This document shows, piece after piece, positions 27,222 to 35,560 of a DNA stretch of 64,000 nucleotides. Positions within the stretch are counted from its first letter, which is position 1; each line of letters begins with the position of its first letter. The stretch lies in the NCBI GenBank assembly GCA_004552485.1, contig SFOH01000003.1, positions 1 to 64,000 of the forward strand, in the 5' to 3' direction. This DNA comes from Bacteroidales bacterium (GTDB taxonomy: Bacteria; Bacteroidota; Bacteroidia; Bacteroidales; Muribaculaceae). The notes under the pieces are model-generated. The model saw only the letters and a list, made by a program, of their open reading frames with translations, had not been told where the DNA came from and made no database searches. The position numbers were made by a program, and so were the translations under genes.

Positions 27222-28748
27222 TCAGGGAACGAGCGTGCCCATGACTTTGCGGAGGTAGACGTTGCAGAGCTGGACGTCGATCATGGCGTCGACGTTCTCG
27301 GAGTTGGCCTTGAGCCAGGCGGTCTGGGCGGCCATGACGTCGTCGGTGGTGATGACGCCCTCGCGGAAGCCGACCGTCGCGCAGCGCAGGTTCTCGTCGG
27401 CGCTGGCCAGGTTGGCCTGTGTGGTGGCGTAGACTTTGAGGCTTTCGCGGGCCTTGAACGAGGCCTGGTTGATCTGGAGGTTGACCAGCTCGCGCGAGTC
27501 GGCCAGCTCCAGGCTCATGATGGTGCGGTCGACCTCGGCGGCCTTCATCTTATAATAGTTGCCGCCCCAGTGCCACAGCGGAATCTTCACCATGGCGCCC
27601 ACGGAGAAAGCGCCGCTGAAGCGGCGGCGGAAACCGTCGAACATATTCGGGTTGGAGAACGAGTAGGCGCCCACGAGGGCCACTTTCGGCATGAGGTCGG
27701 CGCGTGCCACGTTCTTCTTCTCCTCGGCGGCCTTGATGCCTAACTCGAGGGCGCGCAGGTCGGGACGGCGCTGGAGGGCGGCGTTGATGTCGGAGGATGA
27801 GAGGATGGCGCCGTCGACGTCGCAGGAGAGCTGGAGGCGGTTGCCGCCGGGCTCGTCGGCGCAGTGCATATCGGCGTCAATGGGCAGGCCGCACACCTGG
27901 GCCAGCGCCATGCGCGAGAGCGTCAGACCGTTCTCCACCTTGGTGAGGTCGACGCGTGCCGAGTTGAGCTTCACGTCCACCGAGAGCTTGTCCGAACGCG
28001 TGGCCACGCCCTGCTTCAGCATCAGCTCGACGTTGCGGTCGAGCGAGTCGAGCAGATTCACGTAGCTCACGGCCAGATCGTGCTTGGCCTTGAGGGAGAC
28101 AACCTGCCAGTAGGCCGCGTCGACAGCATAGATGACGTTCTCGGCCTCGTTGTTGTGGAGCTCGGCGGCAATCTCGCGGGCGTAGCCGGTCAGACGGTTC
28201 ATAGCCGCAATCTTGCCGCCCATGTAGATGGGCTGGGTGAGGGTGACAGCGCCGAAGAAGACATTGTGAATGTCATACTCCATCGACTTCTTGGGGATGA
28301 GCGCCGTGGTGGTGGGCACCGGGTTGCCGTTGACGATGATGGGCTCGCCTGTCTGCGGATTCTTCACCACGTCGTAGACATAGGTCGGTGCGTCGGGATT
28401 GACCAGCGCTTCGGGGTTGAAGGTTCCGACGGGCAGATGCTGGTCAGAGCCGAAGACGCTGAGCTTCTTCTGGTTGTACATGTATCCGCCGGCAAAATCG
28501 AGGGCGGGGAGATAGGCGGCGAACGCCTCCTTGCTCTCGTATTCGGCCTTGCGCATGCGCTGACGGGTCATCATCATCTTCTTGTTGTTGACCAGAGCCA
28601 TGCTTCGGCAGCTGTCGAGCGAATAGACAGCGCCGGGCGAAACGGGAACCGGCGCGGGCACAGCGTCGGCGTCGCGGGGCGTGGCGGCGCTCGCGGTGAC
28701 GGCACCGAGGAGGGAGGCCGCTGCCAGTGTTAATGCGTACAGTTTCAT
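27222..28748 (-). CDS. TolC-family outer-membrane efflux protein
   Basis: About 508 residues from the Met at 28748, chosen because it begins the signal peptide (MKLYALTLAAASLLGAVTAS); an ATG four codons upstream (28760) is also possible. Two OEP repeats are visible: YSLDSCRSMALVNNKKMMMT and the second-half INAALQRRPDLRALELGIKA. Conserved ADLMPKVALVGAYSFSNPN and a long helical C-terminus complete the trimeric channel subunit. First gene of the efflux operon, with a promoter about 140-170 bp upstream. Confidence 0.92.
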   Translation of the reverse strand: MKLYALTLAAASLLGAVTASAATPRDADAVPAPVPVSPGAVYSLDSCRSMALVNNKKMMMTRQRMRKAEYESKEAFAAYLPALDFAGGYMYNQKKLSVFGSDQHLPVGTFNPEALVNPDAPTYVYDVVKNPQTGEPIIVNGNPVPTTTALIPKKSMEYDIHNVFFGAVTLTQPIYMGGKIAAMNRLTGYAREIAAELHNNEAENVIYAVDAAYWQVVSLKAKHDLAVSYVNLLDSLDRNVELMLKQGVATRSDKLSVDVKLNSARVDLTKVENGLTLSRMALAQVCGLPIDADMHCADEPGGNRLQLSCDVDGAILSSSDINAALQRRPDLRALELGIKAAEEKKNVARADLMPKVALVGAYSFSNPNMFDGFRRRFSGAFSVGAMVKIPLWHWGGNYYKMKAAEVDRTIMSLELADSRELVNLQINQASFKARESLKVYATTQANLASADENLRCATVGFREGVITTDDVMAAQTAWLKANSENVDAMIDVQLCNVYLRKVMGTLVP

Positions 28749-28897
28749 GCCGTTATGCATAATGCTTGAACTTTTTTATACTTCTGTGATGGGCCACGGG
28801 CCGGGAGAATCATCGAGCCCATAGCACATTTAAAACCTGTGTGCGGCGCAAAAGGTTCATTCCCCGGCCGCCGTTACATATATTTTTTTCGACGCTG

Positions 28898-28930
28898 CAA
28901 AATTACAAAGCCCAATTGAAAACCGCCAAA
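28898..28930 (-). promoter_or_regulatory. Promoter of the TolC-HlyD-ABC operon
   Basis: On the minus strand TTTG (28930-28927), 21 nt, TAATTTTG (28905-28898). It matches the Bacteroidetes consensus. The 5' UTR would be about 130-145 nt. Confidence 0.7.
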
Positions 28931-29091
28931 TTTATCGGCCTTTCTGACCAAAATTTTAACCAAAAAGCGAACAAACCGAGCGCGACCCCAATGCGCCGCG
29001 GGAAAGAGGTCGCCGAGGACAATGTGTGTGCGGGTCAGTGCCTTGCCTATGAAAAAAAATTGCGCGGGCGATGCAAATTTTTGCCGCTGTT

Positions 29092-29123
29092 TTTGCGCGT
29101 AAAGAAAATTATGTGTAACTTTG
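29092..29123 (+). promoter_or_regulatory. Promoter of tRNA-Gln
   Basis: TTTG (29092-29095), 20 nt, TAACTTTG (29116-29123). The 12 bases before the -7 box, GAAAATTATGTG, also precede the -7 box of the Lrp-gene promoter at 37592. Confidence 0.75.
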
Positions 29124-29183
29124 CAGCGTTTTAGGGCCCGACGGCCTTGAACTGGCACTGCGAAACGCAGCTGCCGACGGTAT

Positions 29184-29254
29184 AGTCTTATGGTGTAATG
29201 GTAGCACTACAGTTTTTGGTTCTGTCTGTCTAGGTTCGAATCCTGGTAAGACTA
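29184..29254 (+). tRNA. tRNA-Gln (anticodon TTG)
   Basis: 71 nt. Acceptor stem AGTCTTA / TAAGACT with discriminator A; D-arm GTG...CAC with TAATGGTA loop; anticodon loop TTTTGGT giving TTG (reads CAA, also CAG by wobble); T-arm CTAGG TTCGAAT CCTGG. No CCA is encoded. The anticodon stem ACAGT / TCTGT ends in a T-T mismatch at 31:39. A flanking T at 29183 could pair with the discriminator. Confidence 0.95.
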
Positions 29255-29263
29255 CTCTTAAAA

Positions 29264-29309
29264 GAAGGCGCGTGCGTGGCTCCCCTGCGGGGGCCACGCA
29301 CGCGCCTTC
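29264..29309 (+). terminator. Long perfect hairpin after tRNA-Gln
   Basis: 17-bp perfect stem GAAGGCGCGTGCGTGGC / GCCACGCACGCGCCTTC with a 12-nt loop, 9 bp after the tRNA. AAAA precedes it but only TCAG follows, so it ends the tRNA transcript by structure rather than by a classical T-tract. Confidence 0.6.
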
Positions 29310-29313
29310 TCAG

Positions 29314-29376
29314 CTAATTGGCCTAATTGGTCTAATTGGTCTTATTGGTCTAATTGGCCTGATTGGCCTGATTGGG
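29314..29376. repeat. Seven tandem copies of a 9-bp unit (CTAATTGGY)
   Basis: The units in order are CTAATTGGC, CTAATTGGT, CTAATTGGT, CTTATTGGT, CTAATTGGC, CTGATTGGC, CTGATTGGG. Copies abut without spacers, so this is a microsatellite-like array (63 bp), probably variable in length between strains, and not a CRISPR. Confidence 0.9.
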
Positions 29377-29603
29377 CGGCGGTTTTTTTCGGAGCATTAT
29401 GGGAGGGGCGTAAACTTTTTGGGGTGAGGGGCGTTTTTATTTTACAAATGCAGGTCAGAAAGGCCTGCCCGGATGCGCAAGGGCGCGAACATTCGGAGTT
29501 CAGTAAGTCCCATTTCACCGACGATTCACCCGCATCATCCTCACCGCCACATGATAATCAAAATTTATAATTAACATAAAAATTCAAACATCTTTTTCAA
29601 TTT

Positions 29604-29614
29604 AAAAAGGAGGA
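29604..29614 (+). promoter_or_regulatory. Strong Shine-Dalgarno sequence of frc
   Basis: AAAAAGGAGGA, with the AGGAGG core 8 nt from the frc ATG. Starts elsewhere in the window (for example nuoA, atpD, mce) show no such sequence, in keeping with Bacteroidetes, which mostly do not use Shine-Dalgarno pairing. It fixes the frc start at 29622. Confidence 0.75.
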
Positions 29615-29621
29615 ACACACC

Positions 29622-30950
29622 ATGAACACCGCCCCGTTACAAGGAATCAAAGTAGTGGACTTTACAGAAGTACAGTCCGGTCCGTCATGCACCCAGATGC
29701 TGGCCTGGCTCGGCGCCGACGTTGTCAAGATTGAGCGTCCCGGCGTTGGCGATGCCACCCGTAAGGAACTGCAGTTCGACCCCGACTGCCCCAGCTACTA
29801 CTTCCTGCAGCTGAACTCCGACAAGAAATCTCTGGCCCTCGACGCCAAAACCCCCGACGGTAAGGCCATTCTCACCAAACTCATCAAGGAGTGCGACATC
29901 TTCGTCGAGAATCTCCACCCCGGAGCCATGGACAAGCTTGGCTTCTCATGGGAGGCCGTGCACGCCCTGAATCCCCGTTGCATCTACGGCACCATCAAGG
30001 GCTTCCCCGTATCTTCGAAATACGCTAACCTGAAGGCCTACGAGCCCGTTGCACAGGTGACCGCCGCCGCCGCTTCCACCACCGGCTGGTACTCCGGTCC
30101 CGACAACATCCCCACTCAGTCCGGCGCCGCTCTGGGCGACTCCAACACCGGTATGCACCTGACCATCGGTCTGCTGGCCGCTCTCTGCCAGCGTGAGAAG
30201 ACCGGCGAGGGCACATACGTTTATCAGTCCATGCACAATGCCTGCCTGAACCTGTGCCGTATCAAGACCCGCGACCAGCTCACTCTCGACCGCATCGGTT
30301 ATCTGACTCAGTTCCCGCAGTACCCCAACGGCAAGTTCGGCGACTGCGTGCCCCGCTCGGGCAACACCGAGGGCTCCGGCGTTCTTGGCTGGACCTACAA
30401 GTGCAAACCCGCCGGCGGCCTCGACACTGAGGAGAATGCCAACAACTATGTTTACGTTATCCTGCAGCGCGGCGCCAAAGACTTCAAGCTGGCCTGCGAG
30501 GCCCTGGGCTTCGAGGATTGGCTGACCAACCCCGACTTCAACACCGCCGACGCCCGCGACCGTCACAAAGAGGAGATTCTGGCCCGTATCGGCGCATGGT
30601 GTGCCGACAAGACCAAATACGAGGTCACCGACATCCTGTCGAAGGCCGGTGTGCCTGTAGCTCCCGTGCTGTCCACCAAGGAGATGATGACCGACGAGAG
30701 CCTCTACGACGGCAACACCCTCGTGCGCATCAACCAGGGCGGCAAGATCGGCACTTTCGTAACCGTTGGCGTGCCCTTCACCATGAGCAACTACCAGCCC
30801 ACCTACGGTCCTTGCCCCTCTCTGGGCGGCAACACCGACGAGGTGCTGAAAGACCTCGGCTACTCCGACGCCGAAATCGCCTCTTTCGCTGCAAACCACA
30901 CCACGACCCCCATGCCAAAGGCAGCTCCTGCAGCAGCTCCCGCAAAGTAA
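29622..30950 (+). CDS. frc: Formyl-CoA:oxalate CoA-transferase
   Basis: 442 residues, a class III CoA-transferase. From the first residues (PLQGIKVVDFTEVQSGPSCT) it follows Oxalobacter/E. coli Frc as I know it. The catalytic Asp is D173 in ALGDSNTGMHLTIGLLAAL. Other shared segments: ENLHPGAMDKLGFSWE, GTIKGFPVSSKYANLKAYEP, YPQYPNGKFGDCVPRSGN. It moves CoA from formyl-CoA to oxalate, making the substrate of Oxc. The last 15 residues are an extra Ala/Pro/Lys tail. The order frc, oxc, AEC transporter is that of E. coli yfdW-yfdU-yfdV. Confidence 0.92.
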   Translation: MNTAPLQGIKVVDFTEVQSGPSCTQMLAWLGADVVKIERPGVGDATRKELQFDPDCPSYYFLQLNSDKKSLALDAKTPDGKAILTKLIKECDIFVENLHPGAMDKLGFSWEAVHALNPRCIYGTIKGFPVSSKYANLKAYEPVAQVTAAAASTTGWYSGPDNIPTQSGAALGDSNTGMHLTIGLLAALCQREKTGEGTYVYQSMHNACLNLCRIKTRDQLTLDRIGYLTQFPQYPNGKFGDCVPRSGNTEGSGVLGWTYKCKPAGGLDTEENANNYVYVILQRGAKDFKLACEALGFEDWLTNPDFNTADARDRHKEEILARIGAWCADKTKYEVTDILSKAGVPVAPVLSTKEMMTDESLYDGNTLVRINQGGKIGTFVTVGVPFTMSNYQPTYGPCPSLGGNTDEVLKDLGYSDAEIASFAANHTTTPMPKAAPAAAPAK

Positions 30951-30974
30951 GCACGCAGCACAGATGACTTAAAG

Positions 30975-31028
30975 AAAAACCGGCAGAGCTGCACGCCTCC
31001 CCCCCCCTGTCTGCCCTGCCGGTTTTTT
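30975..31028 (+). terminator. Terminator or attenuator between frc and oxc
   Basis: Stem AAAAACCGGCAG / CTGCCGGTTTTT (12 bp), followed by T residues, with a 29-nt pyrimidine-rich loop. It lies 24 bp after frc and 50 bp before oxc, so it could make frc and oxc levels differ. Confidence 0.6.
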
Positions 31029-31078
31029 CTACCCGAAATTCCATCACATACACATTATTTATATATATATAGAAAGAT

Positions 31079-32869
31079 ATGTCAACGACAACAGCAACAC
31101 AGAATACGGCCACCGCAACCGCACCCGCCGCGTGCAACTGCCTGAAACCCGCTCCCGAATTCCCCGAGCAGGTGACCGGTATGTACATCCTCGCAGAAGC
31201 CCTCAAACGCCTTGGCCTCGACAAAGTATACGGTCTGATCGGCATCCCCGTGACCGAAGCCGCCTACGCCATGCAGAAGGTCGGCGTGAAATACGTCGGC
31301 TTCCGCTTCGAGCAGCAGGCCGGTATGGCCGCCGCCACCCACGGCTACCTGACGCGCACCCCCGGTGTGCTCCTCACCGTTTCCTCCCTCGGATTCATGA
31401 ACGGCCTCACCGCCACCGCAAACGCCAACGTCAACTGCTACCCGATGATTCAGATTTCGGGCGCCTCCGACCCCACGATGGTCGACATGAACATGGGCAC
31501 CTACGAGCAGCTTGACCAGCTCAACACCGCCCGTCCTCTCGTGAAAGCCGCTTTCCGCTGCTCCCACGCTAAGGACATCCCCTCAGCCGTGGCCCGCGCC
31601 TACCGCGCCGCCGTCAGCGGCCGTCCCGGCGGCGTGTACATCGACATGACCACCCCCGCTCTCGCCGAGGTGATGGATGCCGCCGAAGCCGAGGCTCTGT
31701 TCTTCACTCCCGTGGACCCCGCCTCGCCCACAGCGCCCAACCCCACCTCCGTTGACCGCGCCGTCGAGGCCATCCTGAACGCCAAACGTCCCGCCATCCT
31801 CCTCGGCAAAGGCGCCGCCTACGCCCAGGTCGACGACAAGATCAAGAAACTCATCGAGACCTACAACATTCCTTACTTCCCCATGTCGATGGCCAAGGGA
31901 CTCATGCCCGACGCCGGACCCCTGAGCGCCCTCTCGTGCCGCTCGACCATCATGAAAGAGGCCGACGTTGTCGTGCTCATCGGCGCACGCCTCAACTGGA
32001 TGCTCTCATTCGGCAAGGGCAAGTGGAACAAGGACATGAAGTTTGTCCAGCTCGAAGTCGACCCCGAGGAAATCGACGTGAACCGTCCCATCTACGCTCC
32101 CGTTGTCGGTGACATGGGTCTGTCGCTCGACGCCATCCTCGCCGGCATGGAAGGCCGCAAGATGGCCGCCGACCCCGCATGGCTCACCGCCCTGCAGGCC
32201 GAGACCAAGGCTAAGGACGCCAAGTTCAAAGCCCGCCTCGACGCTGCCGCCACGGCAATGCCCATGAACCACTGGACCGCCCTCGGCGCCATCAAGCCCA
32301 TCCTCGAGAGCAATCCCGACATCATCCTCATCAACGAGGGTGCCAACACCCTCGACGACACCCGCGACACCATCAACATGAGCGTGCCCCGCCACCGCGT
32401 AGACTGCGCCACATGGGCAATCATGGGCATGGGCATGGGCTCGTGCATCGGCGCCGCCGTCGCCACCGGCAAACAGGTCGTTGCCGTCGTGGGCGACTCG
32501 GCCTTCGGTTTTTCCGGCATGGACTTCGCAACCATCTGCCGCTTCAACCTGCCCGTCACCGTGGTCGTCTTCAACAACGGCGGCATCTACAATGCCATCG
32601 GCGTGAACCCCTCCACCGACCCCGCTATTGAGAAAGACCCCGCTCCCACCACGCTCGACATCAACGCCCGCTACAACAAGATCGCCGAGGCCTTCGGCGG
32701 CGACGGCTACTATGTGACCACGCCCGCCGAGCTCGCCGACGCTCTGACGAAGGCCATCGCCGCAAAGCGTCCCGCCATCATCGACGTGCAGCTCGCCGCC
32801 GACGCCGGCAAGGAAAGCGGCCACATCGGCTACCTCAACCCCGCACCTCTCGTTCACTACACTGTCTGA
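31079..32869 (+). CDS. oxc: Oxalyl-CoA decarboxylase
   Basis: 596 residues, a thiamine-diphosphate enzyme. A Thr/Ala-rich N-terminal extension of about 28 residues comes first. The PYR domain follows, with the catalytic Glu E78 in VGFRFEQQAGMAAATHGYL. A central domain (about 215-370) leads to the PP domain with the ThDP/Mg motif GDSAFGFSGMDFATICRFNL ending in VVFNNGG. Segments INEGANTLDDTRDTINMSVP and YGLIGIPVTEAAYAMQKVGV are as in known Oxc. It decarboxylates oxalyl-CoA to formyl-CoA and CO2, consuming a proton and so conserving energy when coupled to oxalate-formate exchange. Confidence 0.94.
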   Translation: MSTTTATQNTATATAPAACNCLKPAPEFPEQVTGMYILAEALKRLGLDKVYGLIGIPVTEAAYAMQKVGVKYVGFRFEQQAGMAAATHGYLTRTPGVLLTVSSLGFMNGLTATANANVNCYPMIQISGASDPTMVDMNMGTYEQLDQLNTARPLVKAAFRCSHAKDIPSAVARAYRAAVSGRPGGVYIDMTTPALAEVMDAAEAEALFFTPVDPASPTAPNPTSVDRAVEAILNAKRPAILLGKGAAYAQVDDKIKKLIETYNIPYFPMSMAKGLMPDAGPLSALSCRSTIMKEADVVVLIGARLNWMLSFGKGKWNKDMKFVQLEVDPEEIDVNRPIYAPVVGDMGLSLDAILAGMEGRKMAADPAWLTALQAETKAKDAKFKARLDAAATAMPMNHWTALGAIKPILESNPDIILINEGANTLDDTRDTINMSVPRHRVDCATWAIMGMGMGSCIGAAVATGKQVVAVVGDSAFGFSGMDFATICRFNLPVTVVVFNNGGIYNAIGVNPSTDPAIEKDPAPTTLDINARYNKIAEAFGGDGYYVTTPAELADALTKAIAAKRPAIIDVQLAADAGKESGHIGYLNPAPLVHYTV

Positions 32870-32886
32870 ACTCCGCGCTAATACCG

Positions 32887-32926
32887 GAAGACTTCGCCGC
32901 CCCGCCAGCGCGGCGGCGAAGTCTTC
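32887..32926 (+). terminator. Perfect hairpin between oxc and the AEC transporter gene
   Basis: 15-bp perfect stem GAAGACTTCGCCGCC / GGCGGCGAAGTCTTC with a 10-nt loop, then a C-run. With no T-tract it is more likely an mRNA-stability or partial-attenuation element. Confidence 0.45.
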
Positions 32927-33005
32927 CCCCCCTATCTCCCGCATCCCGGGAAGCATAACTAACTCCATAAAACACAAATATTCAACCGTCTAACAAACCG
33001 CGAAT

Positions 33006-34001
33006 ATGAACATTACTCATGTTATAATATACGCCATCGTGCCTATCCTCGTGATCATGCTCGTTGGCTTCATCTCAGGCAAGCGCGGCGTCTTCAGCGG
33101 TGACGACGCCAAGAAGTTCAACAAGGTTGTGCTCGACTATGCCCTGCCTGCCGCATTGTTCGTCTCCATCGTCCAGTCGACACGCGAAATGCTCGTGCGC
33201 GACCTCAAACTGACGATCATCTCCACCGTGGGCATCATGCTCTGCTTCATGCTTGTCTACTTCATCTTCAAATACTGCTTCAAGAAGAACACCGGCGCCG
33301 ACGCCGCCATCAGCGCCCTCATCAGCGGTTCGCCCACAATCGGCTTCCTCGGCTTCGCCGTCCTCGAGCCTATCTTCGGCACCAACCCCTCCGTGGCCCT
33401 CGTCGTCGCCATCGTCGGCATCGTCGTCAACGCCATCGGCATCCCCGTCGGCCTCTCGCTGATGAACGCCTCGCTCGAGAAAACCGACCCCTCGCTGAAA
33501 GGCAAGCACGAGAGCGCGTGGAAGCCTGTGCTTCACGCACTTGCACAGCCCGTGGCATGGGCGCCTATTCTCGCCGTCATCTGGGTTGTCGCCGGCATAC
33601 CCTGGCCGAAAGAGCTGAGCCCGTCGTTCAACCTCATGGCCAAAGCCAACGCCTCCATGGCCGTCTTCTCAGCCGGTATCACCCTGTCGGCCATCAAGCT
33701 TGACATCAACTGGCAGGCCGTCCTGGGCTCGATCCTCAAAATGGTCATGATGCCCGCCGTCATCCTCGTCATGGGCCTCATCTTCAAGATGGACCCCGAG
33801 AACCTGCGAATGCTCGTAGTCGCCTGCGCACTTCCCCCTGCCTTCTCCGGCATCATCATCGCCGACGAATACAACACGTACGTCGCCACGGGCACCTCGT
33901 CGCTGACCCTGTCCGTCATCCTCTTCATCGGCTTCTGCCCGCTGTGGATATGGCTGACGAATCTGGCCATGAATGCCCACCTCTTCGGCTACATCGGCTG
34001 A
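33006..34001 (+). CDS. AEC-family transporter, probable oxalate/formate carrier
   Basis: 331 residues, about ten membrane helices in two repeats. First helix: HVIIYAIVPILVIMLVGFIS. A conserved segment in the first half is SGSPTIGFLGFAVLEPIFG; another in the second half is PPAFSGIIIADEYNTYVATG. The family is auxin efflux carrier-like. Third gene of the oxalate cassette, in the position of E. coli yfdV, so oxalate uptake or oxalate/formate antiport is inferred from context. No OxlT (MFS) antiporter is present in the window. Confidence 0.85.
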   Translation: MNITHVIIYAIVPILVIMLVGFISGKRGVFSGDDAKKFNKVVLDYALPAALFVSIVQSTREMLVRDLKLTIISTVGIMLCFMLVYFIFKYCFKKNTGADAAISALISGSPTIGFLGFAVLEPIFGTNPSVALVVAIVGIVVNAIGIPVGLSLMNASLEKTDPSLKGKHESAWKPVLHALAQPVAWAPILAVIWVVAGIPWPKELSPSFNLMAKANASMAVFSAGITLSAIKLDINWQAVLGSILKMVMMPAVILVMGLIFKMDPENLRMLVVACALPPAFSGIIIADEYNTYVATGTSSLTLSVILFIGFCPLWIWLTNLAMNAHLFGYIG

Positions 34002-34028
34002 CAGACCAACTGACATTACCTCATAAAA

Positions 34029-34063
34029 AAACCGCGGACCGGCATCGGCTCCGCGGTTTCTTT
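34029..34063 (+). terminator. Terminator of the oxalate cassette
   Basis: 10-bp perfect stem AAACCGCGGA / TCCGCGGTTT, 11-nt loop, followed by CTTT, 27 bp after the transporter stop. Confidence 0.65.
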
Positions 34064-34144
34064 GGCCGGGCGGTCACAGGTGGAAATTGTCAGACTATGT
34101 CGATGATAAAGTTTAACGTTCGGGGGCAAATGTTATTATTTATG

Positions 34145-34152
34145 TAATTTTG
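34145..34152 (+). promoter_or_regulatory. Promoter -7 box upstream of the LRR gene
   Basis: TAATTTTG preceded by TTATTTATG. It resembles the extended boxes at 37592 and 43091, but no TTTG was seen at the expected -33 position. Transcription would start near 34159. Confidence 0.45.
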
Positions 34153-34202
34153 CGCTTTAAAAGACGCGTTCCCGGCCCGAAAAGATAGCATAATGATACC
34201 TA

Positions 34203-35458
34203 ATGCTGAAACAGGAACACGGAAGGGAACTCAGCAATGCCGGCAATCTCAAGCATATCGGTCTCCACGCCTTTTGGGGCTGTAATAAGATTAAAGACAC
34301 CACGATCATCGTTCCCGAAGGACTGGAATCTATCGGCGACCAGGCTTTTACGGGCACGCCCTACCAGTATGCCGTCTTCCCTTCGACAATCAAAGACATG
34401 GGACACGGGATCTTCTATAATGACGAGCGGACTAGGCTGAAAGGTGTGACATTCCCGGCGAACAATCCGTACTACAGCTGTAAGGATGGTCTGCTCATGA
34501 CGCGCGACGGCACGGAGGCCATCGAGTTGCTTGTGTGCCGAAAGGAAAGCGTGACAATCCCTGAGGGCGTGAAGAAAATCCGCGAGGGGGCATGCCGCAT
34601 GAATCGTATATGCACGTCGCTTACGTTGCCGTCGACCCTCACCGAAATCGGCAATCACGCATTCTTCGCAAACAACGCCCTCCCGAAGATTACATTTCCG
34701 GCCGGCCTGAAGACAATCGGACATTATGCTTTCGGCGGAATTCAGACCCGCAGCCTCGAATTGCCGGAAGGTCTGCAATCGATTGGAGAAGGATGTTTTA
34801 TGCATATCGGGCCGAAGTCGGGCGGCATGGATCCGGTGGTTCTGCCGTCCTCGCTGACATCGCTTCCGAAACTGGCCTTTCATTGGTCCGGTCTGACATC
34901 CATCGAAATCCCGGAGACAGTCACAAGCATCGGGGATTCGGTGTTCTATTATTGTCAGCGGCTCACGGAGTTCAACTGGCCGACAGCGGTGCCGGTTGTG
35001 CCCGACGGTGCGTTTAATTTCTGTACAAGTCTGAATAAGGTGAAATTGCCGGCCGGCGTCACCGAGATCCGTGAGAACGCCTTTGGCAACTGCACGAATC
35101 TGAGGACTATGGAGCTCCCCGCGAGCATGCGCACTATCGCCAAGGATGCGTTTAAAAACAGTCCCTATATACGTGAGCTGAGGGTGGCTGCCGGCTGGCC
35201 GTCCGCCTTGGAGGACTTGAACACTTTTGACATGGATGTTTACAGATACGCCACGCTGTATGTTCCCGAAGGCTGCGAGAGCAGATACAAATCCGCCAAA
35301 GTCTGGGAGCTCTTCTACAAGGTGACGGCGATGTCCGCATCTACAATCTCAGCGGCGTGAAAGTCTACGAGGGCGTCCGCTCGGCGATGCGCGACCTCCC
35401 CGCCGGGGTTTACATCCAGGTCGGTCCTGACGGCTCGCGCCGCAAAATCACCCTGTAA
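34203..35458 (+). pseudogene. BspA-like leucine-rich-repeat surface protein, broken (no signal peptide, frameshift near the C-terminus)
   Basis: The main frame (34203-35360, 385 codons) holds LRR_5/BspA-type repeats such as LPSTLTEIGNHAFFANNALP, IPETVTSIGDSVFYYCQRLT and LPAGVTEIRENAFGNCTNLR. It ends prematurely at SASTISAA. In another frame from about 35318, bases to 35458 encode GDVRIYNLSGVKVYEG followed by DLPAGVYIQVGPDGSRR and KITL, a typical C-terminal sorting-type tail of secreted Bacteroidales proteins. The frame changes within 35310-35335. The N-terminus also starts abruptly inside a repeat region without a signal peptide. I read this as a decayed gene. A sequencing error could explain the frameshift but not the missing N-terminus. 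Confidence 0.75.
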
Positions 35459-35491
35459 ATCCTCCTCAATCAGCGGCCTCCGCAAGGCCGC

Positions 35492-35547
35492 ACACTGAAA
35501 AAGACGCGCCGGCGGAGCCATCCGCCGGCGCGTCTTTTTCAGTGTGT
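35492..35547. terminator. Bidirectional terminator between the LRR pseudogene and hpf
   Basis: 26-bp perfect stem (CACACTGAAAAAGACGCGCC.. with its exact complement) and a 4-nt loop GCCA. A-tract and T-tract inside the stem give T-rich 3' ends in both directions. It separates two convergent genes. Confidence 0.88.
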
Positions 35548-35560
35548 TATGAGCGTGGGT

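Larger units (their letters stand above)
28761..29182. other. Intergenic region with divergent promoters for the efflux operon and tRNA-Gln
   Basis: Holds the efflux-operon promoter (minus, 28898-28930) and the tRNA promoter (plus, 29092-29123), listed separately. ORFs of 94 and 97 codons on the two strands overlap these promoters and have no coding character. Confidence 0.6.
29255..29621. other. Intergenic region between tRNA-Gln and frc
   Basis: Contains a long hairpin (29264-29309), a 9-bp tandem repeat (29314-29376) and the frc ribosome-binding site (29604-29614). The remaining 230 bp are AT-rich towards frc. No exact TAnnTTTG box was found, so the frc promoter is unplaced. Confidence 0.55.

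Noticed and set aside
28841..29158. Small ORFs of 94-97 codons on both strands upstream of tRNA-Gln
   Set aside because: They overlap two well-formed promoters and lack any coding signal.
29314..29376. CRISPR array
   Set aside because: Units are 9 bp, directly abutting, without spacers, and there are no cas genes.
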